From positions 1-35,745 of the forward strand of contig JALLON010000003.1 in NCBI GenBank assembly GCA_027717925.1: a stretch of DNA of 35,745 nt, read 5' to 3'. The position numbers were made by a program, and so were the translations under genes. The notes beneath the pieces were generated by a model that saw only the letters and a list, made by a program, of their open reading frames with translations, was not told where the DNA came from and made no database searches. Positions 18,433 through 28,190 of this stretch are shown here, piece by piece; positions within the stretch are counted from its first letter, which is position 1; every line of letters begins with the position of its first letter. The DNA comes from Acidobacteria bacterium AH-259-G07 (GTDB taxonomy: Bacteria > Acidobacteriota > UBA6911 > RPQK01 > JADFOI01).

Positions 18433-18530
18433 GCACCGGTTGCCGTCGCGCCTCACCTGGTTAGCGGCGGCGCTCCATTTCGCTGGCGGACACGCCTTGC
18501 CAGTGGACGGGGTGCTCGTTGCGCAATAAT
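18433..18530 (+). pseudogene. Relic of an FtsX-type permease C-terminal segment, paralogous to 17361-17450
   Basis: gcaccggttgccgtcgcgcctcacctggttagcggcggcgctccattt vs gcactggttgccgtggcgcctcatttggctggcggcggcgctccaatt; translates APVAVAPHLVSGGAPFRW vs ALVAVAPHLAGGGAPIPW. Confidence 0.75.
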
Positions 18531-18535
18531 AGAAA

Positions 18536-20296
18536 GTGTCAATGAAAACCTGCTCTAAACTGTTCCCAATTCTCAATGGCAGGTGCATCGGCTGGTTGAT
18601 TTTGATTTCGATCCTGTGCACACCGTTTTTGGCCAGCCGCTCATTTTCCAGGAAGGATACCAACGGGGCCGTGGTGTTGACATTTGATGACGCCGTCAAG
18701 TCGCATCGCACGGTGGTGGCTCCCCTGCTTAAAGAATTGGGGTTTGGAGCCACTTTTTTCGTCACGCACCGATGGATGGCCAATTCCAAAGAGTTTCTCA
18801 CCTGGCGGGAGATCGCGGAAATCCATCGGATGGGTTTTGAAATCGGCAATCACAGCTGGACTCATCCTGACTTCTCCATCCCCAAGAACGCGGCCCGGCT
18901 ACCAGCCGAGCTGGCTTTGGTGGAATACAAGCTCCGCAAGGTGGGTGTTCCCCGGCCCATCAGCTTCGCCTATAGCGGAAACGCGTTCGGTCCTGAGGCG
19001 GTGAAACAGTTGAAGAGGCTGGGCTATAAACTTGCCCGGCGCGGTATGCAGCCTGAAGTACCCTACGGGAAAGCGCAAGTCGGTCCCGTCTTTGATCCCC
19101 AGCGGCATCACCGGCTGCTCGTTCCGAGCACCGGGGATGCCTATCCCAACTGGACGCTCGAACACTTTCGACGCGTAGTCGCGCCCGCTCAGGAAGGCAG
19201 GATCGTACTTCTGCAATTTCACGGCGTTCCCGACCCGGCCCACTCCTGGGTACATACTCCGCCGGAACGTTTTCGAGAGTACATGAATTATCTGAAAGAG
19301 CAGGGCCTTCGGGTGATCGCCCTACGAGATTTGCAAAGATACTTACCTGACATGGATTCCTCCGATCCCCTTCTTGAGGCTCGTTATCCAGAATCCAGGA
19401 AGGGAAAGCTCGAGTTGCCGACCGAGGTGAGAGCCACCCGAGCCGATCTCGCTTACTGGTTAGAGAATATGCTGCGCTACCACCGATATAGCTGGGAGGA
19501 GGCTTCAGAGGCGACCGGCCTGAGTGCGGAAGTGTTGAAAAAACACGTTCGGGAATTGGGCGTAAAGACGAGCCCCTTCCCTCCCCGAGGACGGAGAAAT
19601 CCCCTCCTCTTGCCCTATCCGGGGGGACGCCACCCTCGCATCGGATTTCTGGAGGGCGCCGTCAGCCCTCAGCGGGGTACCAAAGCCAGCCTTTTTCTGC
19701 CTTGGAGTGAATCCGGTTATGCAGTCGTCGATCTTCCGGAGGCTGTTTTCAGTAACCTGGGACTTATTTTTTTGGCCCATACGCACATCCCCACCCTCTG
19801 GCAGAAACAAAATGTCTGGTTGGAAAACGTCGACTGGGAGCGCCACCCGGACGGCAGCTTAAGCGGAAGCCGAGAGCTTCCCAATAAGATTTCTTTTGGA
19901 GCCTCGATTCGCCCCAGCACCGGGCAGGTAGAGATGGAGTTGTGGCTGCACAATGGCTCGAGAGAGCACCTGAGTGCTCTGCGTACCCAGGTCTGCATCA
20001 TGTTGAAAGGGGCGCCGACCTTCGCCACCCAGACCAATGACAACAAGATTTTCCACAGCCCAGTGGCTGCCGTCAGGTCAGCCGAGAAAGAACGCTGGAT
20101 CTTGACAGCCTGGGATCGATGCGGTCGGGTCTGGGGTAACCCGCAGGTTCCCTGTTTTCACTCCGATCCGCTACTGCCTGATTGTGCGCCGGGAGAAACG
20201 GTGCGACTTCGCGGACGGATTTGGTTCTACGAGGGCAGCCATATCGAAGGTGAGATCGAGAGGACAAGAAGACTATTTACCACCCTACCCCCATGA
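18536..20296 (+). CDS. Polysaccharide deacetylase family protein with internal HTH-like segment and long C-terminal extension
   Basis: VVLTFDDAVKSHRTVVAPLLKELGFGATFFVTHRW, MGFEIGNHSWTHPDFS; likely ATG start at 18542. Confidence 0.85.
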   Translation: MSMKTCSKLFPILNGRCIGWLILISILCTPFLASRSFSRKDTNGAVVLTFDDAVKSHRTVVAPLLKELGFGATFFVTHRWMANSKEFLTWREIAEIHRMGFEIGNHSWTHPDFSIPKNAARLPAELALVEYKLRKVGVPRPISFAYSGNAFGPEAVKQLKRLGYKLARRGMQPEVPYGKAQVGPVFDPQRHHRLLVPSTGDAYPNWTLEHFRRVVAPAQEGRIVLLQFHGVPDPAHSWVHTPPERFREYMNYLKEQGLRVIALRDLQRYLPDMDSSDPLLEARYPESRKGKLELPTEVRATRADLAYWLENMLRYHRYSWEEASEATGLSAEVLKKHVRELGVKTSPFPPRGRRNPLLLPYPGGRHPRIGFLEGAVSPQRGTKASLFLPWSESGYAVVDLPEAVFSNLGLIFLAHTHIPTLWQKQNVWLENVDWERHPDGSLSGSRELPNKISFGASIRPSTGQVEMELWLHNGSREHLSALRTQVCIMLKGAPTFATQTNDNKIFHSPVAAVRSAEKERWILTAWDRCGRVWGNPQVPCFHSDPLLPDCAPGETVRLRGRIWFYEGSHIEGEIERTRRLFTTLPP

Positions 20297-21935
20297 CCTC
20301 CTCCGCTATCTGCTGGTAAGCCGACAGTGCTTCGCGAAACTCCTTTAAGGCGTCTTCGGACAGGACCCCCTCATTACGAGCAAGCTGGCTTTTCACCCGC
20401 TGGATCAGATAGTCAATCTGCTCATGCCGAGGGCGCAGCGGTTTGCCGGGTACTTCGATAAAAAACGGTGCCGTATGGGCAAAACGCACTCGCCCCGCCT
20501 CCGTCGGCTCGTAGCAGCGGACGCCAATCCAAGTAGAATCACTGATCTCGAAGCTCACGTCGATGGGGCTCTCGTAACCGCCGCTCGCCATTTCTTGGTT
20601 GACTGGACTTAAAGTGCGAAGGACACTGCCCGCCGAGACGATTTCAATTTTTGATAACGGACGGGCACTCTTTGCCCAGCCAGTGAGGTGGTAGGCTGGT
20701 CGGTCCTGCAGGGCCTGTCTGAAGCTGTAACCGGGCCATCGATCGTTGAGTTTTACCGCCAGCATTGGCCCGGTGGTGACAAAGCTTCGCCCCTGGTCCA
20801 GACCCTTGATCCAGTTGTCATAGGAGAAGCCGTTTTCGAGGTGCACATAAACGCGACCGAAACCAAGCGGCACGGGATGCACCCCTGAGGCCGTGCCGGC
20901 CGTGGGACGCAGCCGCATCCCACAGTTAAGGAGGGCATAGTAGTTCTCAAAGGTGAATTCGATCCAGCCCTTCTCCGTCATGCCGCCCTCATGACGTTCG
21001 ACTTCCATGTAAGGAGGTGGCTCTTCTCCAAAATCGCTGAAGTGGAATTCCGTTCGCCAAATGTGATTGTTGGCCAGTTCGTACAGATCGACCTGCATGA
21101 CCGGCACCAGCATCATCGACCACGGCCAGTTGTGCTTGTCCAATTCCAGCAGTCCTCCCTGTCGATGAACTTGCTGGGCCACCAGGCCCACAGGAGGTGC
21201 TCCGTGCTCCAATACCTGCCTGTGATTGAGCGCAAAGACAGCACCGAGTGTGTGCCGCGTCCCGCCCACGGTAAAAATCTCGTACTCCGTGTTCATGGGA
21301 TAAATGACGTGCATCGGATCCACCCTGATGATTTCTGGCATCACTGGCCGGGAATTCTTGTCTCCACGATCGGGCACTGTGTACGCCTTAGTAACCCAGT
21401 AGGTCAGTGGCAGCGCAACGTTTAGATCCTCAGCCAGCATCAAGTTCGGCAGCTCGTCCAGACTGCGGTGCACGTGCGTTTCGCCCGAGTACCAGCCCAG
21501 GCGTTCCATGTTGATCCAGCGTTTCAGCTTAACGGTAATTGAAACGGGTTCCTCCTTGAGCTCGACACTTTCGCTGTGGGGGAGGTATTCCTTGCCTCGC
21601 TCAACCGTTAGCTTGTACTGGCCTGGCGGCAGCAGAGCGATGAACGGATGAGGCGATAGTGTGGTGTGCATCTCCACGCTTTTTGCGCTGCGCTGTTTGT
21701 GATATTCGACGGCCGAGCCCTCATCATCTGCCGATCGGGCGAAGAAAAAGTGACCGTCGCGTGATTGAATGTAGACTCGGGCCGGCAGGAGCTCGCCCGT
21801 CTTTGCATCCGTGATTGCGCCTCGCAGCATAACCTCTTCGCGGCCTTGTGACAGGGATGCCGTCAGCATTATTCCTGCTAAAAGCAGGGCCTGAGACAAC
21901 TTACCCACCGTCATAAAGGAAACCCCGGGGACCAC
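20277..21935 (-). CDS. CehA/McbA-like metallohydrolase with N-terminal carboxypeptidase-regulatory-like domain
   Basis: MLRGAITDAKTGELLPARVYIQSRDG; RLGWYSGETHVHRSLDELPNLMLAEDLNVALPLT. Confidence 0.75.
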   Translation of the reverse strand: MVPGVSFMTVGKLSQALLLAGIMLTASLSQGREEVMLRGAITDAKTGELLPARVYIQSRDGHFFFARSADDEGSAVEYHKQRSAKSVEMHTTLSPHPFIALLPPGQYKLTVERGKEYLPHSESVELKEEPVSITVKLKRWINMERLGWYSGETHVHRSLDELPNLMLAEDLNVALPLTYWVTKAYTVPDRGDKNSRPVMPEIIRVDPMHVIYPMNTEYEIFTVGGTRHTLGAVFALNHRQVLEHGAPPVGLVAQQVHRQGGLLELDKHNWPWSMMLVPVMQVDLYELANNHIWRTEFHFSDFGEEPPPYMEVERHEGGMTEKGWIEFTFENYYALLNCGMRLRPTAGTASGVHPVPLGFGRVYVHLENGFSYDNWIKGLDQGRSFVTTGPMLAVKLNDRWPGYSFRQALQDRPAYHLTGWAKSARPLSKIEIVSAGSVLRTLSPVNQEMASGGYESPIDVSFEISDSTWIGVRCYEPTEAGRVRFAHTAPFFIEVPGKPLRPRHEQIDYLIQRVKSQLARNEGVLSEDALKEFREALSAYQQIAEEVMGVGW

Positions 21936-21972
21936 TGCACTCTAGCCCGCTTTGCCGGCTACAAGTCCTTTC

Positions 21973-22743
21973 TCACCATTTTGGGCCGATAAGCCTGCCA
22001 CCATCGCAGACAATGGTTTGGCCGGTGATCATGTCGGAGCCGGTGATGATCCCTAATATTGCGGCGGCAACGTCCTCAGGCCGGCACACTTTTCCCAGAA
22101 CAGCACGGGCTTCCCAAGCCTGTTTGACCGACTCATAATCTGCGCCCAGGCCCTTTTGGGTCCATCTTCCAGCGATGAAACCGGGAGCCACGGAATTCAC
22201 TCGAATCGCCGGGCCCAGTACCCGGGCCAGGGAAATGGTTAAATTGATCTGAGCCGCCTTCGAAGCACAGTAAGGAATGGAACTCCCGGCTGCGGTGATT
22301 CCGGCAACGCTGGTGACGTTGACGACTTCGCCTTCACCAGAGGCCTCCATGTATTTGCGTGCGGCCCTGGTGCACTGGAACGTGCCCTTCAGATTGACGC
22401 CAAGGATACGATTCCAATGCTCGTCGGTGACGTCTTCCAGATGGGAATGAGGGATGAATTTAGTGGTGCCTGCATTGTTCACTAGAATGTCCAACCGACC
22501 AAACTCTTTGGCTGCCACATCCATCATGGCTCGACAGGCGTCGTCCTCAGATACGTCCGCTTGAAAGCTAAAGGCTTGTACACCAAAAGTGCGCGCTTCT
22601 TCTACCGTCTGCTCTGCTTCTTCCCGCGAACGGCTGTAATTCACCAGAACCGCGCAATCGCCTCTGGCCAGAGCGAGGGCCGTCGCCTTTCCAACGCCCC
22701 GGCTTGCTCCCGTGATTATTGCTGCCTTTCCTTTTATGTTCAT
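21973..22743 (-). CDS. SDR family oxidoreductase
   Basis: AIITGASRGVGKATALAL, LVNNAGTTKF, YCASKAAQINLT. Confidence 0.93.
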   Translation of the reverse strand: MNIKGKAAIITGASRGVGKATALALARGDCAVLVNYSRSREEAEQTVEEARTFGVQAFSFQADVSEDDACRAMMDVAAKEFGRLDILVNNAGTTKFIPHSHLEDVTDEHWNRILGVNLKGTFQCTRAARKYMEASGEGEVVNVTSVAGITAAGSSIPYCASKAAQINLTISLARVLGPAIRVNSVAPGFIAGRWTQKGLGADYESVKQAWEARAVLGKVCRPEDVAAAILGIITGSDMITGQTIVCDGGRLIGPKW

Positions 22744-22774
22744 AGCACGCTCAAGAGCGTTTAGACTTGCTCAA

Positions 22775-23692
22775 TTAAAAAGTCCGGGTTCCACGAACTT
22801 TCGTGGCTACGTAGTACACGGACGTTCGCGTAGTGATATAAAGGCCTGTAAAACCGGCACCCCAGGCGCAGTTGCTGGCGCTTTCCGGTGTAACAACCGT
22901 ACCTAGATGTCTTCCGGCGGCGGAAAAGACCCAGACTCCTTCGGGGCCCGCCACATACAGGTTGCCGGCCTCATCAGTGTTGAGGCCGGCAGGACCGCCA
23001 GTGAGATCCGATTCCAGCCGGGCTACCACATGCGCATCGGAGAGTGATCCGTCGCTGCCAATGTGGTAACGCCAGACCTTCCGTCGCCCCGAGTCGGTCA
23101 CGTAGAGGGTCAATTGTTTCGGTCCCAGAGCGACGCCCTTTGGGCGCTCCAAGCGATGCGTGGCCACTCTCACCTCCCCTTCCCGAGTTATCTGATAGAC
23201 CGCTGAAAAATCAGTTCTGCTTGGGTCAGGCGGCGCACTGTGGTCTCGAAGATCTGAGAAATAGATGCTCCCGTCAACGGCGTAAATCAGATCGTTAGGA
23301 GCGTTGAGGAGCTTGCCAGCGAGCTTTTCTGCCAGGACTGTAATCTTACCGTCTTTCTCAGTGCGTATAACCCGTCCGGCGGCTCTCTCACATGCGAGCA
23401 GCCGCCCCTGATGGTCGAAGGTCAGACCGTGAGCACCGTGAGAGTCTCGACGGAAAACAGTGAGCCGGCCACCGGGCGGCCCGGTTTTTCCTGGCTCCGG
23501 CGTCCACTTCATAATTCGCTCCCCTCCAGTGTCACTGAAGAGCAGAAAGCCGATCCGGCTGAAGACCGGGCCGCCGGCAAACCGGAAGCCTGCAGCAACC
23601 CTCTGCAGCCGAGCGTCGGGGTCCACAAGGGTGTGGAAAGCAGGATCAATGGTTTGAATAGCCGATGGCATCGTATCAGGACCCCGGGCCAT
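22775..23692 (-). CDS. SMP-30/gluconolactonase-like protein
   Basis: GFRFAGGPVFSRIGFLLFSDTGGERIMKW, GAHGLTFDHQGRLLACERAAGRV, APNDLIYAVDGSIYFSD. Confidence 0.88.
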   Translation of the reverse strand: MARGPDTMPSAIQTIDPAFHTLVDPDARLQRVAAGFRFAGGPVFSRIGFLLFSDTGGERIMKWTPEPGKTGPPGGRLTVFRRDSHGAHGLTFDHQGRLLACERAAGRVIRTEKDGKITVLAEKLAGKLLNAPNDLIYAVDGSIYFSDLRDHSAPPDPSRTDFSAVYQITREGEVRVATHRLERPKGVALGPKQLTLYVTDSGRRKVWRYHIGSDGSLSDAHVVARLESDLTGGPAGLNTDEAGNLYVAGPEGVWVFSAAGRHLGTVVTPESASNCAWGAGFTGLYITTRTSVYYVATKVRGTRTF

Positions 23693-24890
23693 GCGCGTAA
23701 TACGATTTCACAGGCGCCTCATATGCGATGTTGAGCATCGGTGTTTCTATTCGCGTGTGTCCCTGATAGCGCGATTCCATCAGAAAAGCCAGGGCACCTG
23801 TGGTCAGCAGAGTGCGCTCCACCGGGTAGTCAGTTTTCCCGCTAATAAAAGTCCGGGCGATGGAATCGACCAAGGGGCTGAAGTTGTTCGAGTTTTCTCT
23901 GGGGATGTAGCAAAGCGTGGAGAGGATGTCGCTTGCCCCTTTGACCCGAAAGGCTGCCAGGTACTCGCTAACCATTCCACCCAGCATCAAGATCGTTGCC
24001 TTCAATCCGTCGTTGTATTCCAGGAAACAGGCTACTGGGTTTTTTACCAGTTCGTCGGGACGCCCCGGAACCACCTTCTGCCCGCGTGCCAGTGCTGCCT
24101 GCATAAGTTCGCGTGACCAGCGACCTTCGTTGGCTGCGCGCCAGACCGCATCTCCCTCGACGTGCTGAACGGCGCGTACACCCGTCTCCCCGCCTCGTCG
24201 CCGCTCCACGAAGCACTGCAAGACCTCGAGATTGTGAAAGATGCCTCCGTCGGCAACCCAGCCACCACCTATTTCCAGCGCTTCCTCGAAGTGCGTCCCC
24301 AGAGGGAAATCCAGCTCGGGACGCCGGAAGGTCACCGAAACCGAGGAGCCGGCCATCAGCGGAAATCCCAATTCGCGGGACTGATCGTACATCCACCGGG
24401 CCTGTCTCCAGTCGTAGGAAAGGTGCTTATCGACAAAGACGGGAACTGCACGGCCCGAACTTCGGAAGACCTCTACCACCTGCTGCATAAACTTGTAACG
24501 GGGATACAACTTTTGCAGCTTGCTGTTGGTGGGATAGTCACCGTGCTCACCGATCAGCAGCACGCCATCGACCGCGAGTTTCCCGGTGCCCAGGGTGAGC
24601 GCGTCAGCGATGGAAGAATAGATCTTGAAACCGTAGGCCATGGAGAGTCGACGGCTGATGTCGGCCGGGTGGATCTGATCCACGGATAGTGAAACAATAT
24701 CGCAGGGTGGCGGGTAGTACTGCTCATTAATCCAGTAGCCCTCAAGGAATCGAGTGATGAAATTGTCGCTGTGTGAGCGCACATGGTAGGTGGTGGAAAG
24801 CGCGGCTATTTTCTTGCGTCCCTTGGACCTGAGAGCCCAAGGAGCAAGCACGGGGACAGCAACCGTTTGCAGAAAGGTTCGCCGCTTCAT
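23676..24890 (-). CDS. Secreted conserved hypothetical protein
   Basis: ORF 23676..25010; likely start MKRRTFLQTVAVPVLAPWAL at 24890. Confidence 0.7.
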   Translation of the reverse strand: MKRRTFLQTVAVPVLAPWALRSKGRKKIAALSTTYHVRSHSDNFITRFLEGYWINEQYYPPPCDIVSLSVDQIHPADISRRLSMAYGFKIYSSIADALTLGTGKLAVDGVLLIGEHGDYPTNSKLQKLYPRYKFMQQVVEVFRSSGRAVPVFVDKHLSYDWRQARWMYDQSRELGFPLMAGSSVSVTFRRPELDFPLGTHFEEALEIGGGWVADGGIFHNLEVLQCFVERRRGGETGVRAVQHVEGDAVWRAANEGRWSRELMQAALARGQKVVPGRPDELVKNPVACFLEYNDGLKATILMLGGMVSEYLAAFRVKGASDILSTLCYIPRENSNNFSPLVDSIARTFISGKTDYPVERTLLTTGALAFLMESRYQGHTRIETPMLNIAYEAPVKSYYAHGPGS

Positions 24891-25081
24891 AGCGTGTTTC
24901 CCCGATCCAATAGCAGAATACTCATGTTTGCAAAACCCGCATCGCCTTTCCTGGAGTCTATCGTAACTCCATTTTCTGTGCCACCTCTGCGGCTTTTTTT
25001 CATCACGCACAGCAGATTCTCTCCCAATGCTTTTGTCGATGTTTGGAAAAACGATAAATTAGGCTAAGGAGTGGGTAATCC

Positions 25082-26188
25082 GTGAAGATCACCAAAATTG
25101 ATACGAGCCTGTACCGCTTTCCGGCTCACCGGAAGATCGTCGATGCCATCCAGGAGTTTACACACATGGAGGTGATCGCGGCCACGATTTATACCGATGA
25201 AGGAACCAGCGGGATGGGCTACTCCTATACGATCGGTCGCGGCGGTAGGGCGACCAAGGTCTTGCTCGACAGCGAAGTGGTTTCCCTCATTCTTGGAGAG
25301 GATCCCGCCGACATCGAGCGCCTCTGGGAGAAAATGTGGTGGTCTCTGCATTGGGTCGGCCGGCAGGGATTAGTGTCGCTCGCCATGGCAGCCATGGATA
25401 TCGCGCTATGGGACCTGAAGGCCAAGCACGCCGGCCTGCCCCTGTACAAACTTCTCGGTGCCGCGCGAGACAAAATGCCGGTCTACGATACCGATTGCGG
25501 GTGGCTTAACCACAGCCAGGAAGAACTCGTCCGCGAAGCGAGTGTTCTGGTCCAGCAGGGATTCACTGGGATCAAGATCAAGGTCGGCAAAGAGAAGCGC
25601 TCCGAGGATGTGGAACGTCTTAGGGTGGTAAGGAAGGCGATTGGTCAGGATACCAAGCTCATGGTGGACGCCAACCTACGCTGGAGCGCCGGCGAGGCCA
25701 TTGCCCGTGCGCAGCTCTTCGAGGAGTTCGATCTTTTCTGGCTCGAGGAACCCATCGAAGCCGATGACGTGCTGGGCCACGAAAAACTGCGTCAGCGTAC
25801 GTCCATTCCAATCGCCGTGGGAGAAAGCCTCTACAACCGGCATGTTTTCAAAGAGTACCTGGCACGCGGGGCTGCCACAATTTTGCAGCCCGATGTGGGC
25901 CGCGTGGGAGGTGTGACCGAATGGCTTCGAATCGCTCATATGGCACACAGCTTCAACGTCTCAGTCTCGCCGCACTTCCTGATGGAGCTGCACATCCACT
26001 TGGCGTGTGCGGTTCCAAATGCCCTTTGGGTCGAACATATTCCGTTTTTGAATCGATTCGTTCAAGAGCCCTTAAGTGTGGAAGAAGGTTACGCTTTCCC
26101 GCCAAATAGACCCGGGCATGGAGTGCTCTTCAACCAGCAGAAGTCCGAGCCACACCTGGTGGAAACGAATTCCTGGCCCTGCGAGTAA
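25082..26188 (+). CDS. Mandelate racemase/muconate lactonizing enzyme family (enolase superfamily)
   Basis: GIKIKVGK, LMVDANLRWSAGEAI, FWLEEPIEADD, PIAVGESLYNRHVF, ILQPDVGRVGG. Confidence 0.92.
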   Translation: MKITKIDTSLYRFPAHRKIVDAIQEFTHMEVIAATIYTDEGTSGMGYSYTIGRGGRATKVLLDSEVVSLILGEDPADIERLWEKMWWSLHWVGRQGLVSLAMAAMDIALWDLKAKHAGLPLYKLLGAARDKMPVYDTDCGWLNHSQEELVREASVLVQQGFTGIKIKVGKEKRSEDVERLRVVRKAIGQDTKLMVDANLRWSAGEAIARAQLFEEFDLFWLEEPIEADDVLGHEKLRQRTSIPIAVGESLYNRHVFKEYLARGAATILQPDVGRVGGVTEWLRIAHMAHSFNVSVSPHFLMELHIHLACAVPNALWVEHIPFLNRFVQEPLSVEEGYAFPPNRPGHGVLFNQQKSEPHLVETNSWPCE

Positions 26189-26269
26189 GCGGAAAAGCAA
26201 TTTCCTGTTCTTACAAGTTTGTGATATGAGGTAACGACAAGTACGAACCATGACAAGGAAGGTGTTCTT

Positions 26270-26854
26270 ATGCGCATTCTTATTGTTTCCCTTCTCGCCA
26301 CGGCGCTAACGGCCATCGTCGCGGTGGGCTTTACATATCGAGACGAGCCCTCGACTGAGGGAATGACGGTTCCCCAGTACGACGAAGACGGCGCTCTTCT
26401 GCGTCCCAAGGATTTTCACACCTGGGTTTTCGTCGGAGCATCGATCGGTCTGAGCTACTCGGAAGAGAGCAAACGCAGCGGACCAGGGCTGTTCCACAAC
26501 GTCTACATGCAGCCCCAAGCCTACCAATATTACGTCAAAACCGGAAAGTTTCCGAAAAAAACGATGTTCGCCATGGCCGTCTACAAGCCTACGCAGAAGG
26601 CATCGATCAACCGGCAAGGATTCTTCGAAGACGAGTTTGTTTCCTTGGAAGTTGCACTCAAAGACCACGAGCACTTCGATGAGGGCTGGGCCTATTTTGA
26701 CTTCGGCAAGTCCCGCGACCGAGCAACCGCCTTTCCCAAGGAGCGCTGCCATTCATGCCACTCCGCGCACGGCGCTGAGGACAATGTCTTCGTTCAATTC
26801 TATCCCGTTCTGCAGGAGGTGAAGAAGGCAGAGAAAGCCCACGACGAGCAGTAA
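26270..26854 (+). CDS. Cytochrome P460 family protein
   Basis: 194 aa, N-terminal signal, CHSCH heme-binding motif, DFHTWVFVGASIGLSY, HNVYMQPQAYQYYVKTGKFP. Confidence 0.85.
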   Translation: MRILIVSLLATALTAIVAVGFTYRDEPSTEGMTVPQYDEDGALLRPKDFHTWVFVGASIGLSYSEESKRSGPGLFHNVYMQPQAYQYYVKTGKFPKKTMFAMAVYKPTQKASINRQGFFEDEFVSLEVALKDHEHFDEGWAYFDFGKSRDRATAFPKERCHSCHSAHGAEDNVFVQFYPVLQEVKKAEKAHDEQ

Positions 26855-26878
26855 CCCTTAGCCCCACTTAACGCCAGA

Positions 26879-28141
26879 CTAGCCGCGCAGCCGGCCCATC
26901 ACTGACCAGACTGCCTCCACGCGGTTGCCCCGACAAGCGTAAAGCCGGTCATAGAGGTTTACCGACGGGTCGCAGTGGGGAATGATGAATTCCAGCCTAT
27001 CGCCCAGCTTGATCTCACGGCTGGGAGAAGTCAGCGTAAGAATGCCGAATTCGTCCCCTCCCCACCTGTAGGTCACGCCAGTCACGTCCTTGGCCTCAGG
27101 TCCGAAGGAGCGATCAGTGGAGAAAGCCTTTAATCCGGCATCCAGCGTAACCCGGTCCGGGTGATTGGCACTCACCACGGTAGCCATCACGGTCAGTGAA
27201 TGACCAAAATCATTGTAAATTTCTCCATTGCGGCCCCCGATACGGCGGTAGTCCAGGTCCATGAAGATGTAGGATCCAACTTGAAGTTCAGTCAACTCCG
27301 CTAGATCGCTATCAATGTTGTAGGTGCCTGTGCTGGTGCCGGAGAAAATTTCCACCGGTAATCCCTCCTTTGCCAGCTTTTTCCGAGTCTCGGCGGCCTG
27401 GGTCATGGCCGCAAGCGAATGCGCCTTACGATTTTCAAAACCGACCACGTGGGACGAGCCTCCGGAATAGGCCTGCAATCCTCGAAGCTTCAAGTTCTTT
27501 GACCGACTCACGTGCAAGGCCAGATCCAGGGCCGGCTGACCCGGCAAGACACCTGTTCTGCGGTCGCCCACATTCAGATCCACCACCACGTTGAGGGTTC
27601 GGCCTTGAGCTGCCGCTGCTGCCTGAAAAAGTTCAACTTGCCGAGGATGGTCCACAACCACCATAAGATCTGCAGCCTTAGCGGCCAGGCGCACCATGCG
27701 CTCGATCTTGTTGGGACTGGTGATCGGTGAGGTCAGGAGCACACCGCGAACTTTCCCGGCCACCATCATCTCGGCCTCTGGAACCGTCGCCACGCACACG
27801 CCCAGCGCTCCCGCCTCCAATTGTCGCCGGGCCACCTCGACGCATTTGTGCGTCTTGGCATGCGGTCTCAGGGCCTTACCGTTGGAGCTTGCGTGTTTGG
27901 CCATCTTTTTTAGATTGGCTTCGAAAATGTCCAGGTCCAAAAGTAAGGCCGGCGTGGGCAGATCCTCTTTTGTCAAGCCCTTTGTTTTGCCCTCGCGAGA
28001 AATCAAGCGGTTCACCTCCTCCGTGTGGCCCCTCTTGCCGGCAGTCAATCCTTGAGCCAGTACTTGACTGGCCCGTGAACTCTCTAAGGCCACTCCGGTG
28101 GTCACGGTTGTTTGAATGAATTGTCGTCTCGTAGTTTTCAC
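26879..28141 (-). CDS. D-threonine aldolase/DSD1-like PLP-dependent (alanine racemase N-terminal fold) protein with Tat-like leader
   Basis: ORF 26879..28186; likely GTG start 28141 (KTTRRQFIQTTVTTGVAL). TPALLLDLDIFEANLKKMA, LRPHAKTHKCVEVARRQ, IPHCDPSVNLYDRLYACRG. Confidence 0.88.
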   Translation of the reverse strand: MKTTRRQFIQTTVTTGVALESSRASQVLAQGLTAGKRGHTEEVNRLISREGKTKGLTKEDLPTPALLLDLDIFEANLKKMAKHASSNGKALRPHAKTHKCVEVARRQLEAGALGVCVATVPEAEMMVAGKVRGVLLTSPITSPNKIERMVRLAAKAADLMVVVDHPRQVELFQAAAAAQGRTLNVVVDLNVGDRRTGVLPGQPALDLALHVSRSKNLKLRGLQAYSGGSSHVVGFENRKAHSLAAMTQAAETRKKLAKEGLPVEIFSGTSTGTYNIDSDLAELTELQVGSYIFMDLDYRRIGGRNGEIYNDFGHSLTVMATVVSANHPDRVTLDAGLKAFSTDRSFGPEAKDVTGVTYRWGGDEFGILTLTSPSREIKLGDRLEFIIPHCDPSVNLYDRLYACRGNRVEAVWSVMGRLRG

Positions 28142-28190
28142 CTCAAATCCCCCTTTTGAGGGTTCATAGCACGAAAACGAAAACAAAACA

